Assembly: GCF_033568475.1 (NCBI RefSeq)
Contig: NW_027331831.1
Span: 4,774,001-4,838,000 of the forward strand
Length of the DNA: 64,000 nt
Source of the DNA: Henckelia pumila
Lineage: Eukaryota > Streptophyta > Magnoliopsida > Lamiales > Gesneriaceae
Reading direction: 5' to 3'
Shown: positions 1-12,200 of the stretch, in pieces
Position numbering within the stretch: the first letter of the stretch is position 1
Layout: every line of letters starts with the position of its first letter
Position numbers and translations under genes: made by a program
The notes under the pieces: model-generated
Seen by the model: the letters and a program-made list of their open reading frames with translations, nothing else
The model's database searches: none
Told to the model about the DNA's origin: nothing

Positions 1-1290
1 TTAATGTGTATTCATACCTTTCCTTCTGAATCTGAGAAGCTCCAATTCTGGACAAATAACATCAAAGAACTTCTATCAAAATCTGCTCAAATCATTACAA
101 TCATTCAAGGCAAACTAACTTCAAACTTTCTTCGGTCTTTCTCGGTTCAAAGGCTAACTTCTCGAGCTCGCCGACTCGAACTCGATCTCTTGCAATTCAA
201 ATCTGAAATGCATTGATATATAATACAATAAGAGCTTTCAATATCATTTCATTCTTATTCGGATCAACCAATCTAACAACTTGGTCCCGTGACCGGAATT
301 CAAACCGACGGCGTAACGGATCAAAACCAAAAATTCTAAACACATGAACATCATCAATACTATGATCTCAACATGATAGCATCACCAAATTAGCAGCACA
401 ATCTCGAAATCATCAGCCCTAAAAAATTCAGAATTTCAAAAATTTTTTCAAAAATCGAAATCATGTTCAAACGACGATCTTTTCTCGATCCTTCTTAGAT
501 ATGCTATCGTCGTATATGCTAGAACATGTTTATATAATTAACTCATAATTCTAACAACATCATAAAATTCAAACATGGTAGAACTTCTTAAAACTTACGT
601 CAAAACGTATCATTCGGAGCCGTGATCGCAAATATATGCTCAATTGAAAATTCTACCAGGCGGATCGATTTTTATCGGAGCTTGAAATATCAAAAATGGC
701 TTGGAAGCCTTTTTTCCTCCCTTCTCAGTTCTTGTCTGATTCCTTTCTGATTCCCACGTGAAATGCTAGGAAATATGTGAATTTTGGATATATATTGGCC
801 TATTGGCAGTTTAGTCCCTGAATTCTTTAGTAATTGCAATTTGGTCCTCGGCCAATCTGTTAATTCAATTTCAATCCTAACTAATTTAAGAATATTAGAA
901 TTTAATTCTAAACTCTAAATATTCTCAAATTAAATATTCTCAGATTAAAATTAAATACTTTCGGACCTTATCACATTTTAGTCCTTGAATTTTTCAATAT
1001 TTGCAAATTGGCCCTTGCTCGGATTTCATCCTCAAATTAAATCCTTGATATTTATAATCTTGGAATTTACATCTTAAATTCCATAAATATCAATTCAAAT
1101 ATTTTTAAGCTTTTAATTTAAGTATTCCGGATATTAAAATTTTAAAATCCGAAAATCCTCAAATTAAATATTTTTGACCCGAAATTGAAAACTCTAATTT
1201 TCATAAATTCTTAAATTCATCTTTTTACTCTTATTCGGAATTTAATTCTTAAATCCCGTCATTAAGAACTTAATATTTTTGGGCCTTACA
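1..1290 (-). mobile_element. Edge of an LTR retrotransposon (Ty3/gypsy-type LTR), minus orientation
   Basis: The block ends at 1290 with a sequence that on the minus strand begins TGTAAGGCCC, a start common to plant gypsy LTRs. Inside are stretches of the kind often seen in such LTRs, for example the pair of motifs reading as tttagtccctgaatt and caatttggtcctcgg near 810-860. The element continues beyond the left edge, so its other end, target duplication and age cannot be judged. No protein domain was recognised in the visible part. Family assignment is inference from the terminus and composition. Confidence 0.55.
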
Positions 1291-1840
1291 CAAACATCTC
1301 ATCTCAAATACAAAAAAAACAAGAGCTATTGGATGCCGCACATGAACAATGTTCATATGCTAGCATAGACAGATCGTTCCATCATATAAAAAGATGTAAT
1401 CATTTTATAACCTTGAATCAAGAGTTAAATACTAATCTATTTTCAAATGGGACAAATACGCTTGAGTTTGTTTGTTTTTTGTTTTTTTAAAAAATCTCAA
1501 CTTCTATATCATTTGAATTATTTGAGCAATGAACATTGTAATTTAATATTCAACCAAAAATGTATATATCAGAATAATTTGCGATAAACTTAAAAAAAAT
1601 CAAATATTATATTTATACTATATTATAATATTTGAGATCCTTATAAAAACTATTTTTGGTATGGTGTGAGAACACCAAAATTTTCTTCCAATTTTGCATC
1701 TTAATTGCAGCCAAATTTTCAATTTTTCCCATTTTCTTTTAAATTGAAAATCTAACTACCCACCCACATGCATTTCAGGAACACAAAATTTTAATATTAT
1801 ACATTATATTCCACACGCAATGCGTGTATTACGTAACTAG

Positions 1841-1848
1841 TATATATA
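1841..1848 (+). promoter_or_regulatory. Probable TATA box of the GDSL esterase gene
   Basis: TATATATA lies about 165 bases upstream of the ATG at 2013. Just upstream are two small palindromes, cacacgcaatgcgtgt (1812-1827) and ttacgtaa (1829-1836, ACGT core). Placement fits a core promoter. Function is inferred from position only. Confidence 0.4.
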
Positions 1849-2012
1849 ACCTTTTTTTCTTGAAAAGAAGTTTCCACCATTGTTTTTGAAATCAACTAAC
1901 TCAAGGTCATTTTCGGAATTTTGTCACATTTTCAACTACCTTTCTCCTTCTCCAAAGCCCGCCAATACACATTACGCTTACGCACGCAACAGAGCTCCGA
2001 GTCTCGACATTA

Positions 2013-4045
2013 ATGGATTCTTCCACAATCCGAGCCATCTCGATCCTCATTCCGATCCTACTTCTCCGCCCGATTACTTCGTTGAATTACCCACAACAAC
2101 TCATCGACGAATTCTATCCAGAACTCGAGAGTAACGGGAGCGAATCCCAATCGATCCCGGCACCGAATCCGAATCCCCTGGCCCCGGCATTGTTTGTTAT
2201 AGGAGACTCTTCTGTGGACTGCGGGACGAATAATTTTCTGGGGACTTTTGCTCGTGCCGATAGGCTTCCTTACGGAAGAGATTTCGATACTCATCGGCCC
2301 ACTGGAAGGTTCTGCAATGGAAGGATTCCTGTTGATTATCTGGGTAGTTTGAATGCTCTGTTTCTTGATTCTTTTGCTTCTATTTAATTGGGTTTTTTTG
2401 AGTGGAAGAATCCATAAGGGTTTAGTGGAGTTATCTCCGAACATTGATCACCACATTCTGGATGTTCTTGGGTGATGATGTGGGGTGGAAACTGGAAAAG
2501 GATTCATGTTCTTTTGTTTTTATATTCTTGATTCTTTTAGAATTTGGATTAAATTAATGGTTAATGATTACGTGAAGTGTAGATTCCTGGGCTTCAACAA
2601 TGCAGTTCTTGATTTTTTGTTGCCCTTTATTCTTACCATTTTTTTTATTGGCTTTTACAGCATTGCATCTAGGACTGCCATTTGTGCCCAGTTATCTAGG
2701 CGAGACGGGCTCCGTCGAGGATATGATCCGAGGAGTCAACTACGCCTCTGCTGGTGCCGGGATCATCTTCTCCAGTGGCTCTGAATTGGTACAAGATCGA
2801 TCTCCTTCAAAACAGCCATTTAGCATATTATTTAGTCCAACATTGAACTGACATAAGTATTTTAGATAGCATGACTGAAATTTGTCGAACTTGGTAAGTT
2901 TCGCCGTGTTCTTTAACTTCACCGTATAATGTTACAAGATGCTGCGATTTCCGATCTTGTGAGAAAAAAGCCAATACAGTTGTCCAATATGGGAATGCAT
3001 CTCATCTCACAAATTTATTCTGTTTTGCCAACTTGTACAGGGGCAGCATATATCCCTTACTCAGCAAATTCAGCAGGTTATGGATACATCTCAGCAGTTC
3101 ATTCTTAGTATGGGTGAGGATGCAGCATATGATCTTATATCAAACTCCATATTCTACATTTCAATCGGAAGCAACGACTATATACACTACTATCTCCGAA
3201 ATGTATCCAGCGTACAATCTCTATATCTGCCTTGGAGCTTCAACCGATTCCTAGCGCAAACAATGAAGCAGGAGATTAAGGTAATAAGTTTATATCTTTT
3301 TGAACAAACTGCATGAAGTTTAAAGAATTTCGTGTTCTGATGGGAGGATTATTGGTGCTCTTCCCGGATCAACATGGCATCAGATCCATTTGAATGTCAT
3401 ATATTGATTCAGGTAGCCAAAAGGCAAAAGTTTAGATTTATCCTGAACTCAGTTTACTCTTATCTTTCAGAATCTGTATAATACAAATGTCAGAAATGTG
3501 GTTGTGATGGGCCTAGCCCCAATAGGATGTGCTCCGTATTACTTGTGGGTGTATCAAAGCAAGAACGGGGAGTGCATCGAGATGATAAACGACATGATAC
3601 TGGAGTTCAACTTTGCTATGAGATTCATAGTTGAGGAACTCAACCACGAACTTCCCCAAGCCAACGTGATCTTTTGTGATGCATTCGAAGGCTCTATGGA
3701 CATTATTAAGAATCACAACCGTTATGGTAAGAATTCGACTATGATTCTTGATATCGTTTCAACGAACACGTCGTCACAACATGATTTTATCAAATGCTAT
3801 TTTTAACAGGATTTAATGTCACGACTGATGCATGCTGTGGCTTTGGAAAATACAAAGGGTGGATAATGTGCATTTCCCCTGATATGGCTTGCAGCAATGC
3901 CTCTAGTCATATTTGGTGGGATCAATTTCATCCAACGGATACTGTCAATGAGATCCTAGCGGACAACGTTTGGTCCGGGCTGCACACGAGCATGTGCTAC
4001 CCCACGAATTTGCAGGACTTGTTAGCCAAGAAAGCTAAAAGATGA
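2013..4045 (+). CDS. GDSL esterase/lipase, five exons
   Basis: Secreted SGNH/GDSL hydrolase that would cleave ester bonds of lipids or cell-wall acyl groups. Exons 2013-2343, 2661-2788, 3041-3280, 3471-3726 and 3810-4045 join in phase at GT-AG sites to give about 396 aa, a little longer than the usual 350-380. The N-terminus is a hydrophobic signal peptide (about residues 1-23) followed by a Pro/Asn-rich linker. Block I is [11 protein letters not shown] with the nucleophile at Ser66. Block II is [10 protein letters not shown] (135-144), block III GSNDY with Asn198, and block [10 protein letters not shown] with Asp356 and His359, so all catalytic and oxyanion residues are present. The five-exon layout is typical of plant GDSL genes. 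The 2013 ATG was chosen because it gives the signal peptide directly. The substrate cannot be predicted. Confidence 0.93.
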
Positions 4046-4263
4046 TCCTATAAGGTCTACTCATACATTTGTAGATCTTGAATTCTTAATGTAACATAAA
4101 ATTTTCTGTTCAAATATCAATACAAAGATAGGATAATGAAGATCTTATTGGTGCTTCGATTATTAGTTCTCATTGAAACTATGTAAATAGAAAAAAAAAA
4201 AAAAAAAAAAGCCTGCACATTTTATAGTACACTGTGACTAGTAGTAAGTGATCAGTTGAAAAG

Positions 4264-5582
4264 CTAGTAGACAAATTCTTCTTCCTTTTCTGTCTTCAGC
4301 ACAAAACTAGGAAATGCACTTGTCAAGTCCCTGAAATGGAAAATTAGCAGACGATCTGTTAGCCGCACCCGGCTCAAAAAATTTATGGATCTAGAGCTAA
4401 GTGAGATTGGATATTGGTATTTCATGGAAGCAAATGTGATTTGAATATGTTGATTGAACAATTGTGGTTGAGATAGATCAAGAATTACTTCAAGTAAGGA
4501 ACTGTCATGTTCTTTAACAAGGATGGTTTCCTAGCAACGAAGTCTTTCCACTCTTCTATGTCTATCTTGCCATCTCTTTCTGAATCTGCTTCCTCAAATG
4601 TCTGCATCTAGCACAAAATATAGTAATTTTTAACTTTGTTTATTTGCATTTCCCCTGTGAAATATCGAAAAAAGACGTTATATAAATAACACGAAAGAAT
4701 AATATTTGACAGGTTCCACGCCTTATCTATTATGGCTTCAATAATATCATCAGATAGGATCAAATTCGACTCAGCAAGCAATTCTGCCATCATCTTCTTT
4801 ACCCCTTCTTTTTGTATGAAGCCAGTGTCCCCAATGTCGTGTATCTTAAATGCGACTGTAATATCCGCAACAAAAACACGTTTCTTGAGACTTTGCCTTA
4901 TCATGCTTATAATATGAATATACCATTTGAACTAGAAAATGTATATATAGTACTATAGATTGTTTGTTTCCATACAAATGACTTTCTCTTCTTGAGGTGT
5001 ATTGGGATGGAATATGCTCAACGATCTGACGAACTCGCCGAAATCTATCAGGCCGTCGTGTTTTGAGTCGAACAAGTCGAACATCTGTTCATGAACCAGG
5101 AATATGTCTTCAAATAACATAAAATAGCGCCTCAGGAAACTAAAAAACCATCAGCAACAGTTTTCTATGTTCCGTCATGAAAACAAGATATCGCGTTTGA
5201 CTCGTTGGATAAGATGATGAACGATGTGATAATAAATTTAAAGACTACATTCTCTGCATGCGATGATTAATTGGAAGTACCCTTTCTGCCAGAAAAGACC
5301 ACTGGTCATTGTTCCTGAACAAGCCAAGCTGAAACTCCTCCTACAACAAATGCTACTTGAATTAGCTAGTCACAATTTAATTAACACACACATATATATA
5401 TATATAGTAGCAGTCGACACAAGCGCATTGCATAAGCACAATACTTGTATATATACAAATGATAATATGTTTTTTTTAATCATAAACACTTCATCTTACC
5501 CTATTAATGAAGTCATCATCAACTATGGAGCTGCTTAGTTTCTTGAACAACTCATTCAAAGATTTCACCTCTTTCACAGTAA
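4264..5582 (-). CDS. Calcineurin B-like (CBL) calcium sensor, CBL4/SOS3-like group, first exon not found
   Basis: EF-hand Ca2+ sensor that would bind and activate a CIPK kinase, typically at a membrane. Minus-strand exons, in order of translation: 5582-5500, 5340-5281, 5084-4976, 4855-4722, 4601-4489 and 4330-4264. Phases agree at every junction. They give about 188 residues from the first EF hand (motif LFKKLSSSI) to the end. EF2 is [12 protein letters not shown] and EF4 [12 protein letters not shown], both complete. EF3 reads [12 protein letters not shown], with Gly where the family has Glu at loop position 12. The C-terminal FPSF motif followed by an acidic tail ([10 protein letters not shown]) marks the end of a CBL. 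The intron after 4722 starts with GC, not GT. The expected N-terminal exon with the myristoylation site was not seen upstream, so the gene is either 5'-incomplete or has a distant first exon. Confidence 0.85.
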
Positions 5583-8500
5583 CTGCAATCAACAAATCAA
5601 CAAGTAAAATAATTAAATCAACCTTCTTTTCCCGTGTCTATATATATATATATATACGTCAACATTTTTCGATGCTACATTAGCATTTTCCGGTGCCACA
5701 TCAGCAGTTGAACCAAAAATACCCGAAAACTAAAAGTTAGCATACTAAAACCAAAATTTGAAAAATTAATGAATCAAAACCAAAAAATGGACAAGTTAAT
5801 TGACCAAAAAAAATATTTTTTCTTTTTTTTAGACTATGAAAACTTTAAGACATAAAAACTCTGTGCGATAGATTTGCTCGATAAAATATTGATAAGGGGA
5901 GTCGAGTCTATGACCATCGGCTAAAGGCTCACATACTGCATCGAGGCCAACACCACGTAGGGGTTGAATGTATGATTTATTTAGTACTTCTGTGTGTGTG
6001 TGTGTGTGTGTGTATGGACCATACATCTTGTTTGGGATGCCAGAACGTCGGAGGGATCTTTAAATACACGCATTTGCTTCATGCAAACACACCCCATATT
6101 ATATAGTTAGCTAGAGACTTCTAATTTTTGTGATTTTTGAATATGCATATATATGGTCTTCATTTGCAAAAATTAATATGGTACTTATATTATAAACGAA
6201 TAGATTCCCACGCATCATAGAGTAATACGTTTATTACATTCTTTTTTTTGCGATGTTGAATAACTTCACTTTTCGTTTTTCCTTTTAATAATAAACATTG
6301 AAATACAACATGTTAATTAATGTTATAAATATGGAAACATTAGCCAATGTTGAATTAAATTCGTCTTAGAATATATTTACTTTAAATAATGTTCTGTTTA
6401 AATTTTTTTTATATTATATATGGATTAGAATATTTTATCGAGAATTAAATTAAAAATTCGAGACTGCATTTTCAGGAAAGTATTATAAATATATACTCGT
6501 CGAAGTAAAAAAGAAGATAAGGAAACAAATTATTTCTTTTTTTAAAAAAAAAATTCTCCTAAAATAATTATTTTAAAATTTTATCACAGATATTATGCAT
6601 TCTGTCGCCTCTTCTCCGATTTTCTGGTCCACGACTCGGAAATAATTCCTAAAATATTGAATTTAAATATGCCCATTCTCTTCTTCTTTTTTTTTCCTTT
6701 TTTTTTTTTTTTTTTTTTTTACTTTTGAAAATAAGAATATATATGTCCATTAATTCTACAAGTACAATTTTTTTCCCATCAGTACGAAGAGTTGTCTTCC
6801 TTACACAGTGGCGGAATATGGTTCTTTGTTTTAAGAAAAGAAACAAAAATAATGGTGGCTAAATAAATTAGCTTTATCTATAGACTGTAATATTCCATAT
6901 GTGCCGCTCGCATGCAAGTGAAATAGTATTATACGTTCAAAGAGCACAAAGTGTGCGAAATAACATGCATGTCATCTCTAATTGTAAAAAAGTTTTAGGA
7001 AAATATTGATAAAAAGGAACCTAAAATATTCCATTCATAGAGAAATATCCATTGTATAAACATCTCGATCTAGACTCGTCCCGTGTTATTATTTAGGTTT
7101 ACCTCGATGATTTATAATTTAACTCAAGGACGGATTTAGTTTAGGTCAGTCCTAGGTTAGCCTATAGCCCACCAAATTTTTTTGTTATTAACTGTATGTT
7201 TTTTACTTAGTCCATTAAAACTCACATTTTCACACTCGAATCCCACTCCATCATCTTAATTCTAGCGCACAACCTCGTGTTATCAAATTTTACATTTTTC
7301 TCCAATTTTTTTTTAATTTTTGGCAATTCTAGTATCTTTTTATGGGAAGTGCTGGTGTGACACTATATACATCAATACTGCATTGTTTTCATGTCATTGT
7401 AAAATCAAAAAAAAACTACAATTGCAAAAAATAAAGCTGACAGACTAAAATTGAAATACGACAATATAGAAGACCAAAATCACAAAGAGACAAACATATG
7501 AGCTCAAAAATAAATTTTCTATTTTTTTAATAGTATAATGTAACAATTTTTTTTGTTATATATATATATATATATATTACATTTTCTTGTAACAATATAT
7601 AACTTATCACATTAAATTCATGTCCATCCCAATTCTAATTTCTAGATCCGTCCTTGATTCAACCTTAGTTTAGGTATCTGTCGAGTATTCGATCTAAAAA
7701 TCATCTTAGTTTGCTCAATGTAGTTTACCTTACTATCTACTGTAGTTTGAAAGCTATTGCGTCAGCGCAGGATCTCAGTGCACATCGAAAGACATGGCTG
7801 CATCTTCTTACGTAATTATAAACAAAAAAAATAAAATAAAACTAAAGGGTAGGAAGCTTGGCTCCATTATAAAATTCATGACTACCATATATCAGGACTA
7901 CTTTCGAGTGGTTCAAGAAAGATTATCGAAGATGTAATGTTATATATCAACATGACTATAATGTTTGACTTGCGTCTACTGTGTATGAAATTTGAAAGGT
8001 CCGAAAAAATATTTTTTTTTTTCAAAAAGTTACAATTAAAAAAAGGGTCAAATTTATTTGTTTCTCGAACCCTTAAAAAATGAGCATGCTTAACGCACAT
8101 TTGTTGCATATGTAATGAACAAATTATAAATTTAAGTCTATAGGTTTTATGGAATATATAAAAAATTATTTATCGAAATATTTTAGATTAGAAAGAAACT
8201 AAAAATAGATCGAATTATTAATTAACAACTTAAGAAGATGAAAAATAGTTTTGCAAGTTCAAATATTTTTTTCTAAAGAAACGAAAGAAAAGCCCAAGTA
8301 GGTAGCCCAAATTTCGTTGGGCTGACAGATTTATAATTTCTTTTTTTTTTTATACCACCAGATTTATAAAATTAATTAGATCCTCTTGTTGAGGGGGGAA
8401 AATTGGATTAATTTCGGTTCGGCCTTTTTGTTATATTTTAGAGAATATCACCTAAATTCATTGTTTCTTCTCTTTTTATAAATTTATTATTTACTCATAT

Positions 8501-9250
8501 ATATATATATATCTGGTGGAAAATCATACTAATTATTAATTATAGATAAGAGGAATGATTATTTTCAACCTAGATTGTGGATTTCTGGAGTTGCTATCGA
8601 TCGAGTTAATGAGTTTGTTTTAAAATTTTATTTTAAAATAAAATACTCCATTATTTTCCAAGTGTTTCACATTTTTAACCTTAAAAACTTGGTAATTTAT
8701 TTATGCATAGAGAGGCTAATTCGGCGACCCATAAGTTGGCCCATTTGTTCTTTCTAGTCCTATGACTTGCACTTGGTGTTTTGTTGGTTTTTCATTTTGT
8801 AACGTTACAAGATATTGTATTTCTTGATTTTGGACCATAATGAAGTATTTTTGTTAAAAAAAACCCTTAAAAACTGGGTAATTTATTTAACAAACAAACA
8901 TCAAAGATTTTTTTTTTTTTTTTAAAAGAAAATTCCCGCATTGTTTATTTTATTTATTTATCTATCAAATTATTATTTTTTCCTTTTGTATTTTTTTTTC
9001 TAATAAAAAAGAAATTCCAACCTAATTCTTATATACTATAGAAAATAAACGGAGAATTTTATTTTCATAGAAACTCCAATTCAGTAAATAATAATCGAAA
9101 ATAAAAAAGGGAAATTTCCTGATCATCTTGTTCAAACCATTTTAAACCCTCGGTGTTCATCTGTGATTCGAAGTGTTCAGATTATTTTTCTAAAGTGCTG
9201 CAGATTTTGATTTTACTTTTTATGACCTACAATTTTTCGTAGCTGGAGAA
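5583..9250. other. Spacer, no gene seen
   Basis: AT-rich intergenic DNA. It holds a (TG)n microsatellite at 5991-6014, a long T tract near 6680-6720, (TA)n at about 7558-7577, and the inverted-repeat element described separately at 7124-7657. The short open frames here (for example 5829-6026 and 7882-8109 on the minus strand) show no recognisable domain. The missing CBL first exon would be expected here but was not found. Confidence 0.6.
7124..7657. repeat. Inverted-repeat element, about 534 bp, unclassified DNA-transposon-like
   Basis: The ends are inverted copies: TCAAGGACGGATTTAG at the left and, read on the other strand, TCAAGGACGGATCTAG at the right. The inside is AT-rich and non-coding. 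I did not find a convincing target-site duplication, so the superfamily is open; a non-autonomous hAT- or Mutator-like element is possible. Confidence 0.5.
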
Positions 9251-12200
9251 ATGGATGTGGATTTGGTTACGGAAGAAATGTGGGAAGGTGAAAATTATAT
9301 TCTTGATGACAGCAACGAGGTAAATAGTTACAATTTGTTTGGGTTTTTTTGAGATTGGATATTAGTTTCCTTTTTTACACTGTGTATTATGAAACTTTAG
9401 TATTAAAAATACTAGATCACTTTTTTAGTTTATACGCTGGTGAAATTTTAGTTTTTGGTTGGTGTGATAAAGTTATTATTTCTGAGTTTAAAGTATTCTG
9501 AAGAACGAGGAGGATATATTTCGGTGAAAAAGAAACAAATTTAGCACTTATAGTGATGCATTTTTGGAAGTTTAGTGTTTGGGGGTTGAATTATTTATTC
9601 TTGCTTTAGCTTAGTAAAAATTTATGACCCGCAGGATATTTTGAATTTTGACGGTGAAAGATGTGGGATATGCATGGATGTTGTCATTGATCGGGGTGTG
9701 CTTGATTGCTGCCAACATTGGTATGTAAATGCTGAAAACCTTACTCTTGGCACCACTTTAACATTATAGATGCTTTCTGCAGTGCTATATCAAGTGCTAA
9801 GTATGCATCCCGTGTGCCTCTTTTACAACAATTTGCCACCTGATCTAGCTTGATTTATTTCATCTTTCTGTTTATTTCATTCATTGTCTCGATGTATCTG
9901 TTCGATTTCTTGTTAAACTATTGACTCTGTGGTGTCCTGTTTGGAATTTTGTTGAGCTGGACTGAAGTCTCGCCATACCATCAGCATGCTTCAAAAGTAT
10001 CCACATTTCAAATTAAGTTGGTACCTGATTTTGCATTTATATTTGTTTCACTGCAACTTTGTGCGAGCACAGCTGTTTGTCAGATCAATAGGCATCTTAT
10101 ATTCTTGTGATTTTTTTTTGTTAATTCCAGTTGAATCTAGTGTCTACTTCTCCAAGGTTATGTAGAAATTTTGCATGTTAGATTCTCACTGATAGATGTG
10201 ACCTGATATTTAATGTTGGTGTGTCGTGTTGCCAGAATATCTCAATTTTTGGACATTGAAGTGAAGTAATCAATCAAAATACACCACAAGTCAAGAGCTT
10301 GTTTGGATGCAAGTCTTGGTTTATGACCTGGACTCTTATTTTAATTTCAGGTTCTGTTTTGCTTGCATTGACAACTGGGCTACCATCACTAGCCTTTGCC
10401 CACTTTGTCAGAATGAATTTCAGTTGATAACTTGTGTTCCTGTGAGTGACAAGCATTTCTGAAGCCGTGACTTCATTTCGTGTGGCTTTCGTTGATGGGT
10501 CTTAGAATAATCTCAAACAAAATATTTGATCTGTTCAAAGATTTTATTTTTTATTTTGTAATTTTCTGAGAAGATTTTTCACTCGTTCTTACAAATAATT
10601 TTGTAGGTATATGATACGGTTGGTGGCTATAAAACTGACGAGGACACAATACACGGGTTAATTTATTTTTATCAGTTCTTTTTTGCCTTCGTTCTTTAGA
10701 TAATGAACTTTGCATGTAATTTTGTCGATGATGATCTACTAGATGCTAACATATTAGCTGGCATAAATTTAAAATTCTTTATGTTTTGAGCAAGTAAGAA
10801 GGAGATAACGCACTTGTTCTTTTTAGAATCAATTTAATCTTTTAGCTGAACAAACTCGGAGGAATGACTCGACTGTTTGAGGGAACATGTTATAAAGTTA
10901 GAACATTGATGTTTACTAATCCTCGGTACACCAACCATTTTTCTGTATTTTCCTTTTCGTTTAGTCTGCTACTCTGAAGAATATAGTGTTCTTTGTTTTT
11001 TTTTTGTGTGTGAATCCATCCACCTGCTACTTTGAAAAACAAAGGTTGTTCTGTTCTTTGTGTGTGTGTGTGTGTGTGAATCCACCCACACGTAAATTCT
11101 ATTCACAGTTCCTTTATCAAGCATGGTAAATTTACCCATTGTGCATGTTTAAACTAGAAGAATTTCATTTATATTTAATAAACTAGAAGAATTTCATTTA
11201 TATTAGTCATGTTTAAACTAGAGTATAATTTCAATTATGTTCACTGAATACAATGCATTCTCAGTCGAGTGGGATCATCAGGCATTACATGTTGCTCTGA
11301 ATAAAGACATTATTATTCATGTCCATTAGTGAAACAAAACAAGGTAATACGACTTGACCTTGAGTCATTGACCAAAACAACCATGGTTTGTGGTAGCTAG
11401 ATCATTCTCCTTGGAAAAGAAACTAGTTCAAAGTATTGGTTTGGGCCAACAAGTGTAGTTTTGTGAATGCTTGTCTTGATAAGTGACAAAATCCTAGTAT
11501 AGTTTGAAATTGAATTATACCTGAAAAGTTTTACTGGAAGTTTCTATTTGTTGCAGAGATGATGACTGGCTTATTGAAGGGAAAAATAACACCCTTTCTT
11601 TTCCCTCATACTATATTGATGAAAATGTAAGTTAATGTTATGTGCATTGATGCCGGAGAATTTTGCAATATGTCCACATTAATTTACTTCATGTCTATAC
11701 AATGCTTCTGGGGCCCTTCTTAGTTCTTACAGATGTTCCATGTTTAAGTCATCGAACAGTTATAGTAGTTTACACATGCGAGCCATGTTTTTTGCTCTTT
11801 GCCAATTTTGTTATACTCTACATTTCCTTATCAACCCCTGGGTCTAATATCCTAAAAATAACATGTAAAAATCTGTTATTAGCCGCACATGAGGCATTGA
11901 CGATGTGGCAGCTGATGTGTACTCGTTTCAAATCATAAAAGTTGAGATTACACCTGTTTTAACAACATAATGTCTTACATTTTCCAAAAAAAAAAAAACA
12001 TAATGTCTTAACTGGTCAGTGAGCAAAGGTCCTTGTTAATATCCATCTCGGTTGGGCATGATATTAATGTCTATTCTTGACCATACCATTACAAGTTTTC
12101 TGTTACATTCAACATTTAATGCTCAAGAAAGTATTGGTATTCACAAAATCATGGTTTCTGTACCTCTTATAGGCAGTTGTCTGTTTGGATGAAGATGGCT

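Noticed and set aside
5829-6026. 65-aa minus-strand frame upstream of the CBL gene, considered as the missing first exon
   Set aside because: It has no MGC start or CBL-like motif and is partly encoded by a TG microsatellite.
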